Origin: UBA11865 sp035686605
Lineage (GTDB): Bacteria; Chloroflexota; Anaerolineae; Promineifilales; Promineifilaceae
Length of the DNA: 13,370 bases
Direction: 5' to 3'
NCBI GenBank assembly: GCA_035686605.1
Contig: DASRZI010000081.1
Location: 1-13,370, forward strand
The notes under the pieces: model-generated
The model's database searches: none
Seen by the model: the letters and a program-made list of their open reading frames with translations, nothing else
What the model was told of the DNA's origin: nothing
Position numbers and translations under genes: made by a program
Shown: piece by piece, positions 1 to 6,856 of the stretch
Layout of the letters: the number at the start of each line of letters is the position of its first letter
Position numbering within the stretch: the first letter of the stretch is position 1

Positions 1-41
1 TTAGCTTTTAACTCTATCTACCTGACCAAGCTGGAGAACCT

Positions 42-1472
42 ATGGGCGACTACAGCGGACTAGAACTGGACGAACTACAGACTGCCGTTCATAATGCACT
101 GACCTCCTGGGGGAATTTGGGGAGCAGCGAAGATGAACTGCTGAGTTTTCTCCTCCTGGTGCAAGAGGAACGAAGATTTCAGGAGGGGAGGTCTGATCCA
201 CTCACCTTGCGCAAGGCTACCAACCAGGTATTAGCCAGGGCCATAGACGAACTCGCAGAACAAGAGGAAACTGAAGCCTCGGTCATACGATTTAGATTCA
301 TCGATGAGGAAATTACGAGACAGGTTGCCTCAAGGTTGTACGTCAGCTCGGACCAGGCAAATCGACTGCAACGCTCTGCGATAAAAAACCTTTCGCGAAT
401 ATTGCTCGCTCACGAACGGAGTGCGCGTGAGGTAAAGCTTCGACATCTGGAAGCTGACCTGCCTCCTCCGACCTATACCTGTCTTTTCGGATTCGAAGAT
501 GCTACAAATCTGCTCGTCGATAAGTTACGCGCACAAGAACCACCATGGATCATTACGATAACGGGTTTAGGGGGCATCGGAAAGACGAGCCTGGCGGATG
601 TTTCTCTTCGACGGGCCCTAAGATCGTTCGCCTTTGAGAAAGTGATCTGGCTCCAGGCAGGAAGCAATACCCTAAGCGGTGAACCTCTCGATACTGAAGA
701 AAGCTACTCCCACCTACTTTTCTCTCTGGCAGAGAGTTTGTGGCCTGGGACTCCCCAGAAGGAAGAATCTGCCATTGTCGGGCAGATACGGGAAATCCTC
801 ACGACTCTGCCCCACCTAGTTATTGTCGATAATCTTGAAACGGAGGAGACGACGACCTTCCTTGTCGATAAGGTTCGTAACTGGATAAATCCAACGAAAT
901 TTCTGTTTACAACACGTGCCAGACCCACTGGGCAATCATCAGTTTACTACCATTCAATTGATGAGCTTTCTCAATCCGATGCCTCAGAGCTGCTGCACCA
1001 CCAGGCTGAACTCATCGGTTTGGATGGGCTGGCAGCAGCAGGAATAGGAGATATCGACGCCATCTATGCTACGACAGGCGGCAATCCGCTGGCCCTTAAG
1101 CTAGTTGTCAGCCTGGCTAGTGTCTTATCATTGCCTCAAGTATTGGCAGACATCGCTCGGAGCCGGCCTGGACCAATAGAAGACCTTTACAAGCATATTT
1201 ACTGGGAATCTTGGCGGACACTAAGCGACGATGCCCAGGCGCTGCTTCAAGCTATGCCTTTGATAGCTGAGGCGGGGGCACTTCCCGAACAGATGCGGGC
1301 CATCAGTAATCTTTCGGAGGAACGTTTTTGGCCAGCGGTTAGCGAGTTAATATCGCGCTCGCTGCTTGAGATAAAGGGGACCATTCACGAACGTCGTTAC
1401 GGTATCCACCGCTTAACGGAAACCTTCCTGCGAACCGAGATCATTGGGTGGACAGGGCTGCAAGCATCATGA
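42..1472 (+). CDS. STAND ATPase: sigma-r4-like HTH plus NB-ARC (N-terminal half of a split NLR-like protein)
   Basis: This 476-residue protein carries an NB-ARC type P-loop ATPase. Visible motifs are a Walker A GLGGIGKTS at residues 175-183, a Walker B LVIVDNLE at 259-266, an FTTRARP sensor-like strand at 289-295 and a GGNPLAL (GLPL-type) motif at 346-352. A winged-helix-like segment follows and ends in HRLTETFLRTEIIGW. Residues about 58-122 resemble a sigma70 region 4-like helix-turn-helix (RFIDEEITRQVASRLYVSSD, then RLQRSAIKNL). In the STAND family such ATPases are signal-gated switches that oligomerise when a C-terminal sensor binds its trigger. The ATG is preceded by GGAG with a 5-nt spacer. 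No repeat sensor lies inside this ORF; a TPR ORF follows in another frame after 121 bp. ATPase identity is near certain. The HTH assignment is from pattern only, and target and effector mechanism are unknown. Confidence 0.92.
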   Translation: MGDYSGLELDELQTAVHNALTSWGNLGSSEDELLSFLLLVQEERRFQEGRSDPLTLRKATNQVLARAIDELAEQEETEASVIRFRFIDEEITRQVASRLYVSSDQANRLQRSAIKNLSRILLAHERSAREVKLRHLEADLPPPTYTCLFGFEDATNLLVDKLRAQEPPWIITITGLGGIGKTSLADVSLRRALRSFAFEKVIWLQAGSNTLSGEPLDTEESYSHLLFSLAESLWPGTPQKEESAIVGQIREILTTLPHLVIVDNLETEETTTFLVDKVRNWINPTKFLFTTRARPTGQSSVYYHSIDELSQSDASELLHHQAELIGLDGLAAAGIGDIDAIYATTGGNPLALKLVVSLASVLSLPQVLADIARSRPGPIEDLYKHIYWESWRTLSDDAQALLQAMPLIAEAGALPEQMRAISNLSEERFWPAVSELISRSLLEIKGTIHERRYGIHRLTETFLRTEIIGWTGLQAS

Positions 1473-1525
1473 AGCAATTGATTAATTTCACTGAAACAAG
1501 TGCTGCTCCATAAGTGGAATGCAGT

Positions 1526-1534
1526 TGGTATACT
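1526..1534 (+). promoter_or_regulatory. possible extended -10 promoter in front of the TPR ORF
   Basis: TGGTATACT has an extended -10 TG dinucleotide and a hexamer one base from TATAAT, 60 bp before the TPR start codon. I see no good -35 hexamer, and one such match is easily found by chance. If real, it would argue that the TPR ORF is expressed on its own. Confidence 0.25.
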
Positions 1535-1593
1535 GAAGACCTTACTGCGGGTAGATTTGATTCGCGAGCCAATCATTTGATCAATCCATATCA

Positions 1594-2793
1594 ATGAAGA
1601 TGGGTCCATCGCAGAAATTTGCAGGCAGCGTCGCGGCCAACGTCGCCTATTGGCAAGCTCGTCTGGACGATACCAGCGACGAAGGCCTCAAGTCCATCGA
1701 TCTCGATCGGGTTAATCTCTTCAGGGCCATCGAGTTTGGAATGGGCCTGCCGAGCACATGGCATGACACGGCTTTGCTGATCGTCGATTGCTTCTCTTTG
1801 ATCGTGCAGAAAGGCTACTATAGGGATTGGATTCCGCTTATCGAAAAGGTAGCATCATGCTGCGCCGAGGAAGATCTGGCCCTTAAGGGCAGACTACTTG
1901 ATCAGCTGGGAATCTGTTACCGGCGAAACCGGCAAATAGAAGCAGCGATCGCAACCCATTTGGAGGAGGAGCGAATTGGAGAGCTGCTTGATGATGAAAG
2001 CAGAAAAGCATTTGCCCGAATGCAGCTGAGTACAGCCTATTGGCGGCAGCGTAACTATGCCCCGGCCGACGAGTACGGCACAGCGGCGTTGGAGGGCTTC
2101 TCTAAACTAGAAAACAATAAGGACAAGGTCGCCTCTTGCCTGGTTAATCTTGGAAATATCGCCTCGGGCCGCGGAGATATTCCTCTAGCCGAGGATCGAC
2201 TTAAACAGTCGATCAATTTGTATCGTCAGCTCGACCAGCCTGCTAACCTGGCGACCGCCCTCAAAAATCTCTCAACGGTGTATGAGACGGCGGGAGAATA
2301 CGACGAGGCTCTATTGGTCCTTATCGAGGCGTCCGATGTTTTAGCTCCGACAGATTATGAGATTGATAAGGCGAGCATCGAAATCAATATTGGCACATTG
2401 TATTTTCGAAAAAGACAGCTAGATCTGGCTGAAGCTGCGTTTAGGCGTGCTGACTCTCCCTATATGCGCGAACATGGACCGATTTTCTACCGTGCATTAA
2501 CGGCGAATAATTTCGGCAATGTATTTCTTATGCGAGAACAATGGGAAGAGGCTGAATTATACTTGCAGGCCAGCGTAAGATTGTTTAGGCAGATCCAAGC
2601 CCAAGTAAACCTTGCAAATTCTATGAGTGGAGTGGCCGAAGCTATGGTCGGCATGGGAAGAGAGGATGGAGCCATTCCTCTTTATGATGAAGCGATAGAG
2701 ATTGTTTCTGGATTTCCTGATGATGCCTGGGCGCAGAGGCTGTATGATGAGTTTGTCGAAGCCCGCGATCGGTTAGTCGAAGTTGGAGAATGA
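1594..2793 (+). CDS. TPR-repeat protein (C-terminal sensor half of a split NB-ARC/TPR protein)
   Basis: This 399-residue protein is almost entirely helical repeats. About six to seven tetratricopeptide repeats can be picked out near residues 98-130, 140-170, 180-212, 220-252, 262-292, 302-334 and 342-372, with typical signatures such as CLVNLGNIASGRGDIPLAE and ALKNLSTVYETAGEYDEAL. No enzyme motif or signal peptide is seen. TPR arrays in STAND proteins act as the ligand or protein sensor. The N-terminus (FAGSVAANVAYWQARL, then LDRVNLFRAIEFGM) resembles the linker that in full-length relatives lies between the NB-ARC winged helix and the TPRs, so this looks like the other half of the preceding ORF. 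The ATG at 1594, and another at 1600, lack a recognisable Shine-Dalgarno. The frame is open upstream only to 1561. It could be a separately translated partner or the remnant of a disrupted gene. Confidence 0.85.
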   Translation: MKMGPSQKFAGSVAANVAYWQARLDDTSDEGLKSIDLDRVNLFRAIEFGMGLPSTWHDTALLIVDCFSLIVQKGYYRDWIPLIEKVASCCAEEDLALKGRLLDQLGICYRRNRQIEAAIATHLEEERIGELLDDESRKAFARMQLSTAYWRQRNYAPADEYGTAALEGFSKLENNKDKVASCLVNLGNIASGRGDIPLAEDRLKQSINLYRQLDQPANLATALKNLSTVYETAGEYDEALLVLIEASDVLAPTDYEIDKASIEINIGTLYFRKRQLDLAEAAFRRADSPYMREHGPIFYRALTANNFGNVFLMREQWEEAELYLQASVRLFRQIQAQVNLANSMSGVAEAMVGMGREDGAIPLYDEAIEIVSGFPDDAWAQRLYDEFVEARDRLVEVGE

Positions 2794-2795
2794 AT

Positions 2796-2830
2796 AACGG
2801 CCAACCGCTGTCATCCAGCGGTTGGCCGTT
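2796..2830. terminator. perfect 15-bp hairpin between convergent genes, probable bidirectional terminator
   Basis: The arms are aacggccaaccgctg (2796-2810) and its exact reverse complement (2816-2830) around a 5-nt tcatc loop. It starts 2 bp after the TPR stop codon and lies 22 bp downstream of the small minus-strand peptide gene. On the plus strand it is not followed by a T run (gcgaggg). On the minus strand it is followed by attcattct, which is moderately T-rich, so it fits termination of the peptide gene better. Confidence 0.7.
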
Positions 2831-2852
2831 GCGAGGGTGACTTGCGACTTTA

Positions 2853-2996
2853 CTAGCCGGAGCATGTCGTGCCGGATGAAGATGAAGCACAATCTGCCGC
2901 GTTGGCTGCTGGTATAATCGGAGCACCGGATAGAATTAAGATCACTGCTGTGGCCATTACGAGCCGGGTAATCTTGCGCTTTAGTGTCCTAAACAT
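2853..2996 (-). CDS. small secreted peptide precursor, 47 aa, two-cysteine mature peptide
   Basis: This short ORF reads as a secreted precursor of 47 residues. A basic N-region (MFRTLKRKITR) leads into a hydrophobic core (LVMATAVILILSG) and a signal peptidase I-like site PAANA/AD. The predicted mature product is only ADCASSSSGTTCSG: 14 residues with cysteines at mature positions 3 and 12 separated by a Ser/Gly/Thr-rich run. Support for a real gene is an ideal AGGAGG Shine-Dalgarno six bases before the ATG (plus coordinates 3003-3008), tandem stop codons TAG TAA, and a strong hairpin 22 bp downstream. It converges on the TPR gene and diverges from the NACHT gene. I know no family for it. It could be a signalling or toxic peptide, a substrate for modification, or an exported structural peptide. 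The coding call is fairly strong; the function is unknown. Confidence 0.72.
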   Translation of the reverse strand: MFRTLKRKITRLVMATAVILILSGAPIIPAANAADCASSSSGTTCSG

Positions 2997-3044
2997 CGTG
3001 AGCCTCCTAGGCTTAAATTAGGAATGCCCATTGAGTACGGCGCC

Positions 3045-3068
3045 CGGACTTGCTACTAACAATGTCCG
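3045..3068 (-). other. imperfect stem-loop in the 5' leader of the small peptide gene
   Basis: CGGACTTG (3045-3052) can pair with CAATGTCCG (3060-3068) with one bulged base. It lies about 50-70 nt upstream of the peptide start codon, so a leader transcript would carry it. This could be a leader structure, but the stem is short and I give it little weight. Confidence 0.2.
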
Positions 3069-3150
3069 CTCATGAGGGGCTCAAAGGCCATCGGTCTTAG
3101 GTTGTTAATGTTCCGGCCGGTCAATATGGTGCTATTGTTATCGAAATACC

Positions 3151-3179
3151 TTGATAAGTGAACAGGGCACCGCTTAAAT
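3151..3179 (+). promoter_or_regulatory. candidate sigma70-type promoter of the HTH-NACHT gene
   Basis: TTGATA (3151-3156, five of six to TTGACA) is followed after exactly 17 bp by TTAAAT (3174-3179, four of six to TATAAT). Transcription would start near 3186, giving a leader of about 65 nt before the ATG at 3252. The -10 overlaps the dyad described separately, so the promoter may be repressible. Confidence 0.45.
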
Positions 3180-3199
3180 TCGTTTAAGTGATGCTTAAG
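3173..3199. promoter_or_regulatory. CTTAAA-ttcg-TTTAAG dyad plus a third CTTAAG half-site, candidate operator
   Basis: CTTAAA (3173-3178) and TTTAAG (3183-3188) are exact inverted repeats around ttcg, and CTTAAG follows at 3194-3199. The three TTAA cores begin at 3174, 3184 and 3195, roughly one helical turn apart, and the first overlaps the proposed -10. A further copy of GCTTAAATT lies at 3011-3019 just upstream of the Shine-Dalgarno of the divergent peptide gene. A regulator binding both sides is plausible. The HTH of the adjacent NACHT protein is an obvious but untested candidate. Confidence 0.4.
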
Positions 3200-3251
3200 A
3201 ACGACGAAAAACTGCGTAGATCATGCTTGGAGAATCGATTCCTCGTAGACG

Positions 3252-5840
3252 ATGAGTACCTTTGGAGAGTTGCTGCGTTTCCATCGTAAACAGTGCCATG
3301 ATCCGGAACTTGGCGGACAGTTATCGCAGGTAAGATTTGGCGAACTTTTAGGTGTAGAGCTGGGGGGATATGCGTATTCCGGGGCGGCCGTAAGTTACTG
3401 GGAAGGAGACAAAAGTAAAATCAGTAAAGATGATCGCCTGGTTCTCGTTAACCTCATAAAGCTCCTGCACCGGTGCGGCGGATTAAGCACAAAAGAGGAA
3501 GCGAACGATTTACTCCACAGCGGAAACTATCGAAACCTCGATAGTGAAGAATCGAGAATCATTTTCCCCGAAGCCATATCCGGGTCGCTCGTCGAAGAAC
3601 AATCTTCCCCACCCCTGATACCAGAATCGAGTCCGAACGTCGATCCAACATCGCAAGCAGACGCCTCTGGGCGAGTGATGAAAACGAAGGCGTTTCCTGA
3701 AGATAGCCAGGAGCGAAGCAAGCAGCTCATCTTGCTCAATAAAGTAGATCGCTTCTGGGTGGAAGGAGTTCTGGATCACTCAATCAGCGATGTAACGTTG
3801 ATCGACCTCCGAATGAGATCGCATTCCGACGCCATTGAGCAACCTTGGGCTGGAATTGTCGACTCGAAGGTCATCGATGATCTGGCGTTTTCGAATGCGA
3901 CAGCAGTCGGCGCAGTATTTGAAGACAGCGATCGGGCCTTACTTATTCTCGGCAACCCAGGGGCTGGAAAAACCACGGTATTATTACTCTTGGCGAAGGT
4001 TCTTATCGGGTTGGCCCGGACCGATTCCAACCAACCAATTCCCGTAGTCTTGAACCTCGTATCATGGGAAGCGACCCGCGGTCCTCTCGCGGAATGGGTT
4101 GCAGATGAGCTAACTGCCAAGTACCAGATTCCTCGCCAGCTTGGTCGCAGCTGGTTGGATAACGATCAGCTGGTACTCCTGTTAGATGGTTTTGATGAGG
4201 TACATGATAAATGTCGTACAGCATGCGCGGAAGAGATTAATCGTTTCCGCGAAACGAGGGGACTGACCGGAATCGCGATATGTAGCAGGAGCGAAAGGTA
4301 CGAGGCCAGCTCGGTAAAAATGGCGCTCGGTGGGGCCGTCGTGATCGATCCCCTAACCCCAGGTCAGGTTGATGAATACCTTAAAGCCGCTGGACCTCGC
4401 CTGTCAGCCCTCAAAGGTACGATGCAGAAGGATGGGTCATTGCGAGAGATGGCTCGTTCGCCGCTTATGCTTAGTGTCATGGGAGCTGCATATGGCGACC
4501 TTCCGGAGATTCGTGTTCATGAAGATAGAAGAGCGGGAATCAATATCCAGGATGGGGATGATTTTTCATCCCTGCAGGGCCTTGATCTCGGAAGAAGGGG
4601 GCGGCTTTTTGAGGCCTACGTCCAAAGAATGTTCGACCGGTACGGCGGCGATCCTGCATTCCCACAAGCTCGAACCGAGAAATATCTGAGTTGGTTAGCT
4701 CGTATGCTGACGCAGCACAATATGAGCGTGTTCCTCATCGAACAAATGCAGCCCAGTTGGCTGCCAACAGTTCGGTGGCGTCGCGCCTACATGTTAACTC
4801 ACGGTCTGATCGTTGGCCTGGTTTGCGGCATCATTCTCTGGCTTGTTCTCGAGCTTGTTGAGCTGCCAAATTCACAATGGAGTTCCAGTTTATTCAGCGC
4901 ATTGTCAGAAAACTTTTCGATTCCAATCGAGATTGGAATACTTATTGTGATGATTGCTGCGAACCTGATGCTTGGCTTAATTACCAGCGCCATTAGCGAT
5001 TTTTACATGGAAAAATATGAACGGCTGGCATTTGAAGGAACGGACAAGAATCGTCTCAAGTGGCAAAGGGTTGTACTTACGGGGCTGGTAGTCATTTCCC
5101 TTACCGCGATGTTTTTTATTCTGCAAGGTGAACTGCGGTTAGCTCTTGCCTGGGGAGCTGCGGAAGCAACGGTATATGTCATAGTTGCTCGATATGTACA
5201 TGGTCAAAGTTATGATCGAGATATCCGGGTCGTCGAGTCCATCAGTTGGTCCTGGCGCGATGCTCTCGAGGGACTCCTTGTGGGCCTGCTTTTAGGCGTT
5301 ATCGCAGTGGTGATTGGTACTCTTTTGGAGCGAGAAATTACTATCGAGATAATATCTGTCTTCGCTTTAGGTGCATTTCTCGTCGGTGGCATGCGCGGAT
5401 GCCGGGTAGAGGAAAAAAGCAGACCCAATGAAGGAATTATTCTTTCTCTTCGAAACGCGGTCGCTGCTGCGCTTCTATCGGGTCCCGTCCTCGGTGCTCT
5501 GGTTTGGTTGATCTACGACTGGAAGGCCGGCTTGATTACAGCCCTGATAATGGTCTTTATTGTTTTCTCTCTGTTTGGAGGGAGCACGATCACGAAACAC
5601 TTACTAGTGCGAGTGATCCTGAGATGGGAAGATTGTAATCCGTGGCGCTATGCTCAATTTCTAGACCATGCGTCACGCCTGGTTTTTGTGCGCAAAGTTG
5701 GTGGTGGTTACATCTATCTGCACAGGTATTTGCAGGAATATTTCGCTGGTCTATCTGCCGATAGTCCTGTCCAGCCATACCAGGAGGAGAGCCAACCGAG
5801 TCTATTCGTGCAGGATACGCTGCCGGATACAACTCCCTAA
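3252..5840 (+). CDS. HTH-NACHT ATPase with C-terminal polytopic membrane domain (STAND family)
   Basis: This 862-residue protein has three parts. Residues 1-95 resemble an XRE-like helix-turn-helix (FGELLRFHRKQC, SGAAVSYWEGDKSKI) followed by LVLVNLIKLLHRCGG. A low-complexity linker spans about 100-155. The NACHT ATPase follows, with Walker A GNPGAGKTT at 234-242, Walker B LVLLLDGFDEV at 307-317 (the extended acidic form typical of NACHT), CSRSERY at 344-350 and ARSPLMLSVM at 401-410. About eight hydrophobic segments follow near 514-534, 560-580, 606-624, 630-648, 671-692, 697-714, 735-755 and 759-778. The tail keeps VESISWSW (661-668), RPNEGIILSLRNA (724-736) and YLHRYLQEYFAGL (822-834), which I associate with this NACHT-membrane family. 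It probably sits in the inner membrane with the ATPase cytosolic. No clear Shine-Dalgarno precedes the ATG, but the N-terminus fits the family. The trigger and output are unknown. Confidence 0.93.
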   Translation: MSTFGELLRFHRKQCHDPELGGQLSQVRFGELLGVELGGYAYSGAAVSYWEGDKSKISKDDRLVLVNLIKLLHRCGGLSTKEEANDLLHSGNYRNLDSEESRIIFPEAISGSLVEEQSSPPLIPESSPNVDPTSQADASGRVMKTKAFPEDSQERSKQLILLNKVDRFWVEGVLDHSISDVTLIDLRMRSHSDAIEQPWAGIVDSKVIDDLAFSNATAVGAVFEDSDRALLILGNPGAGKTTVLLLLAKVLIGLARTDSNQPIPVVLNLVSWEATRGPLAEWVADELTAKYQIPRQLGRSWLDNDQLVLLLDGFDEVHDKCRTACAEEINRFRETRGLTGIAICSRSERYEASSVKMALGGAVVIDPLTPGQVDEYLKAAGPRLSALKGTMQKDGSLREMARSPLMLSVMGAAYGDLPEIRVHEDRRAGINIQDGDDFSSLQGLDLGRRGRLFEAYVQRMFDRYGGDPAFPQARTEKYLSWLARMLTQHNMSVFLIEQMQPSWLPTVRWRRAYMLTHGLIVGLVCGIILWLVLELVELPNSQWSSSLFSALSENFSIPIEIGILIVMIAANLMLGLITSAISDFYMEKYERLAFEGTDKNRLKWQRVVLTGLVVISLTAMFFILQGELRLALAWGAAEATVYVIVARYVHGQSYDRDIRVVESISWSWRDALEGLLVGLLLGVIAVVIGTLLEREITIEIISVFALGAFLVGGMRGCRVEEKSRPNEGIILSLRNAVAAALLSGPVLGALVWLIYDWKAGLITALIMVFIVFSLFGGSTITKHLLVRVILRWEDCNPWRYAQFLDHASRLVFVRKVGGGYIYLHRYLQEYFAGLSADSPVQPYQEESQPSLFVQDTLPDTTP

Positions 5841-5869
5841 GCGATTGACTACCCGAGTGGCTGATGTTT

Positions 5870-6514
5870 TTATCCCTGGCTAAGGGGCATGATAGTCTGA
5901 TCGTTCTGAAGGATGACAGAGGCGGATATTTGGCCGTGGGAGAGCTCACGCAACGCATCATGGAAAGCCGGGAAACCATCGACACGGAACTGAGCAGTGA
6001 TCTCGACCTCAGCCACAAAGTTCTCATCCTTCACGAGGCCGTCATGGGAGACCACCATGAGCCTGGTCTGTTCAAATAGATTATATGGAACTTTGATCGA
6101 AACCAGGTATGTAGGCACTTTTTCTGCCCGAGCTACCTTGCCGAGCACCTGGCGAACTCCATCGCCATAAGCCCGCACCAACCCACCAGTGCCGAGTTTC
6201 GTTCCTCCAAAATATCTAGTCACGACCACAACGACGTCCCCCAGACCGCTGCCCTGCAGCACCGCAAGGGCGGGCCGTCCTGCCGTACCAGAAGGTTCCC
6301 CGTTGTCGCTGCAGTGAGTGATAACTGAAGAACCATGTCCGATAATGAAGGCTGGTACATTGTGCGCTGCGTCGTTGAACTCAGCCTTTATCCTGCTGAT
6401 GAACTCTCTGGCCTCTTCGACCGAAAAAACCGGAGTGATAGTAGTGATGAATCGCGAATTCGAGACTCGCATTTCAGTTCTGGTTTCACCAGCCGGGATG
6501 ATCTGTTTACTCAT
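5870..6514 (-). CDS. yigZ: YigZ/IMPACT family protein (UPF0029)
   Basis: This 214-residue protein matches the usual length and layout of the YigZ/IMPACT family. It has an N-terminal UPF0029 domain with SNSRFITTI (18-26), DNGEPSGTAGRP (70-81) and VTRYFGGTKLGTGGLVRAY (98-116), and a smaller C-terminal DUF1949-like ferredoxin-like domain from about 135 onward. Eukaryotic IMPACT modulates the eIF2-kinase activator GCN1; the bacterial members lack a settled function, with links to nucleic-acid or ribosome-related roles proposed. The protein is presumably cytosolic and no signal peptide is seen. It converges on the NACHT gene with a 29-bp gap, and no terminator is evident between them. No clear Shine-Dalgarno precedes the ATG. 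An internal Met at residue 15 is possible, but the longer start fits family N-termini. It looks like an ordinary core gene marking the edge of the STAND cluster. Confidence 0.95.
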   Translation of the reverse strand: MSKQIIPAGETRTEMRVSNSRFITTITPVFSVEEAREFISRIKAEFNDAAHNVPAFIIGHGSSVITHCSDNGEPSGTAGRPALAVLQGSGLGDVVVVVTRYFGGTKLGTGGLVRAYGDGVRQVLGKVARAEKVPTYLVSIKVPYNLFEQTRLMVVSHDGLVKDENFVAEVEITAQFRVDGFPAFHDALRELSHGQISASVILQNDQTIMPLSQG

Positions 6515-6563
6515 TGTTGTCTGGGTGTGCCGAGCTAACTAATCATGGTTCTGGATCTTTTTT

Positions 6564-6591
6564 AGCTTTCCTTGAGCAGCTTTCCTTGAGC
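6564..6591. repeat. tandem direct repeat, two copies of a 14-bp unit
   Basis: AGCTTTCCTTGAGC occurs twice head to tail (6564-6577 and 6578-6591) with no mismatch. It sits about 50 bp upstream of yigZ and probably reflects a recent slippage duplication. It might be a regulatory site, but nothing else supports that. Confidence 0.85.
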
Positions 6592-6639
6592 AATAGGCAA
6601 ACTATTTGTATGAGTTCGGCTGCCAAATAGAGCATTGGC

Positions 6640-6645
6640 ATTATA
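6640..6645 (-). promoter_or_regulatory. candidate -10 element for yigZ
   Basis: Read on the minus strand this is a perfect TATAAT about 125 bp upstream of the yigZ start codon. No good -35 hexamer lies at the expected spacing, so the call is weak. Confidence 0.28.
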
Positions 6646-6701
6646 CATGAGCCCCAGATAACCAAGTACTTGTCTATCCAACTTTCCAAGAAGCCATAGG
6701 A

Positions 6702-6707
6702 TATAAT
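6702..6707 (+). promoter_or_regulatory. candidate -10 element for the glycosidase lipoprotein gene
   Basis: A perfect TATAAT in the context aggaTATAATccc would give a leader of about 140 nt before the TTG start at 6857. A matching -35 at 16-18 bp is lacking, so this remains a candidate only. Confidence 0.3.
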
Positions 6708-6856
6708 CCCCCCTGTCGGCTATAGGACGGTCTCTACAGCAGTCGATTCAAGTACAGGTTCATAATTTTGCGTCATTCAGTAATTGCATTGCCGTTCGAA
6801 GGGAACAAGAATGCAATTTCCATTACCTTCAAAGATACCATCACAGGCATGTAATT

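Larger units (their letters stand above)
6515..6856. other. intergenic region between divergent yigZ and glycosidase lipoprotein genes
   Basis: This 342-bp stretch carries no convincing small gene. It holds a tandem 14-bp duplication, a TATAAT on each strand pointing to the two flanking genes, and otherwise nothing I recognise. No tRNA-like or riboswitch-like structure was seen. Confidence 0.5.

Noticed and set aside
1440..1600. Programmed frameshift joining the NB-ARC and TPR ORFs
   Set aside because: The two frames do not overlap. The TPR frame has several stops between 1483 and 1560, and no slippery heptamer with a following structure is seen, so a single frameshift could not fuse them.
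2642..2926. 94-codon minus-strand ORF overlapping the hairpin and the TPR gene end
   Set aside because: It runs across the terminator-like hairpin and antisense to a clear TPR gene, has no family resemblance, and competes with the better-supported 47-codon peptide gene in another frame.
3510..4224. Several minus-strand ORFs of 70-114 codons inside the HTH-NACHT gene
   Set aside because: They are antisense shadows of a strongly conserved NACHT coding sequence, with no motifs and no ribosome-binding sites.
5590..6079. Open frames on both strands around the convergent ends of the NACHT and yigZ genes
   Set aside because: All overlap one of the two well-supported genes in another frame, and their translations show no recognisable domain.
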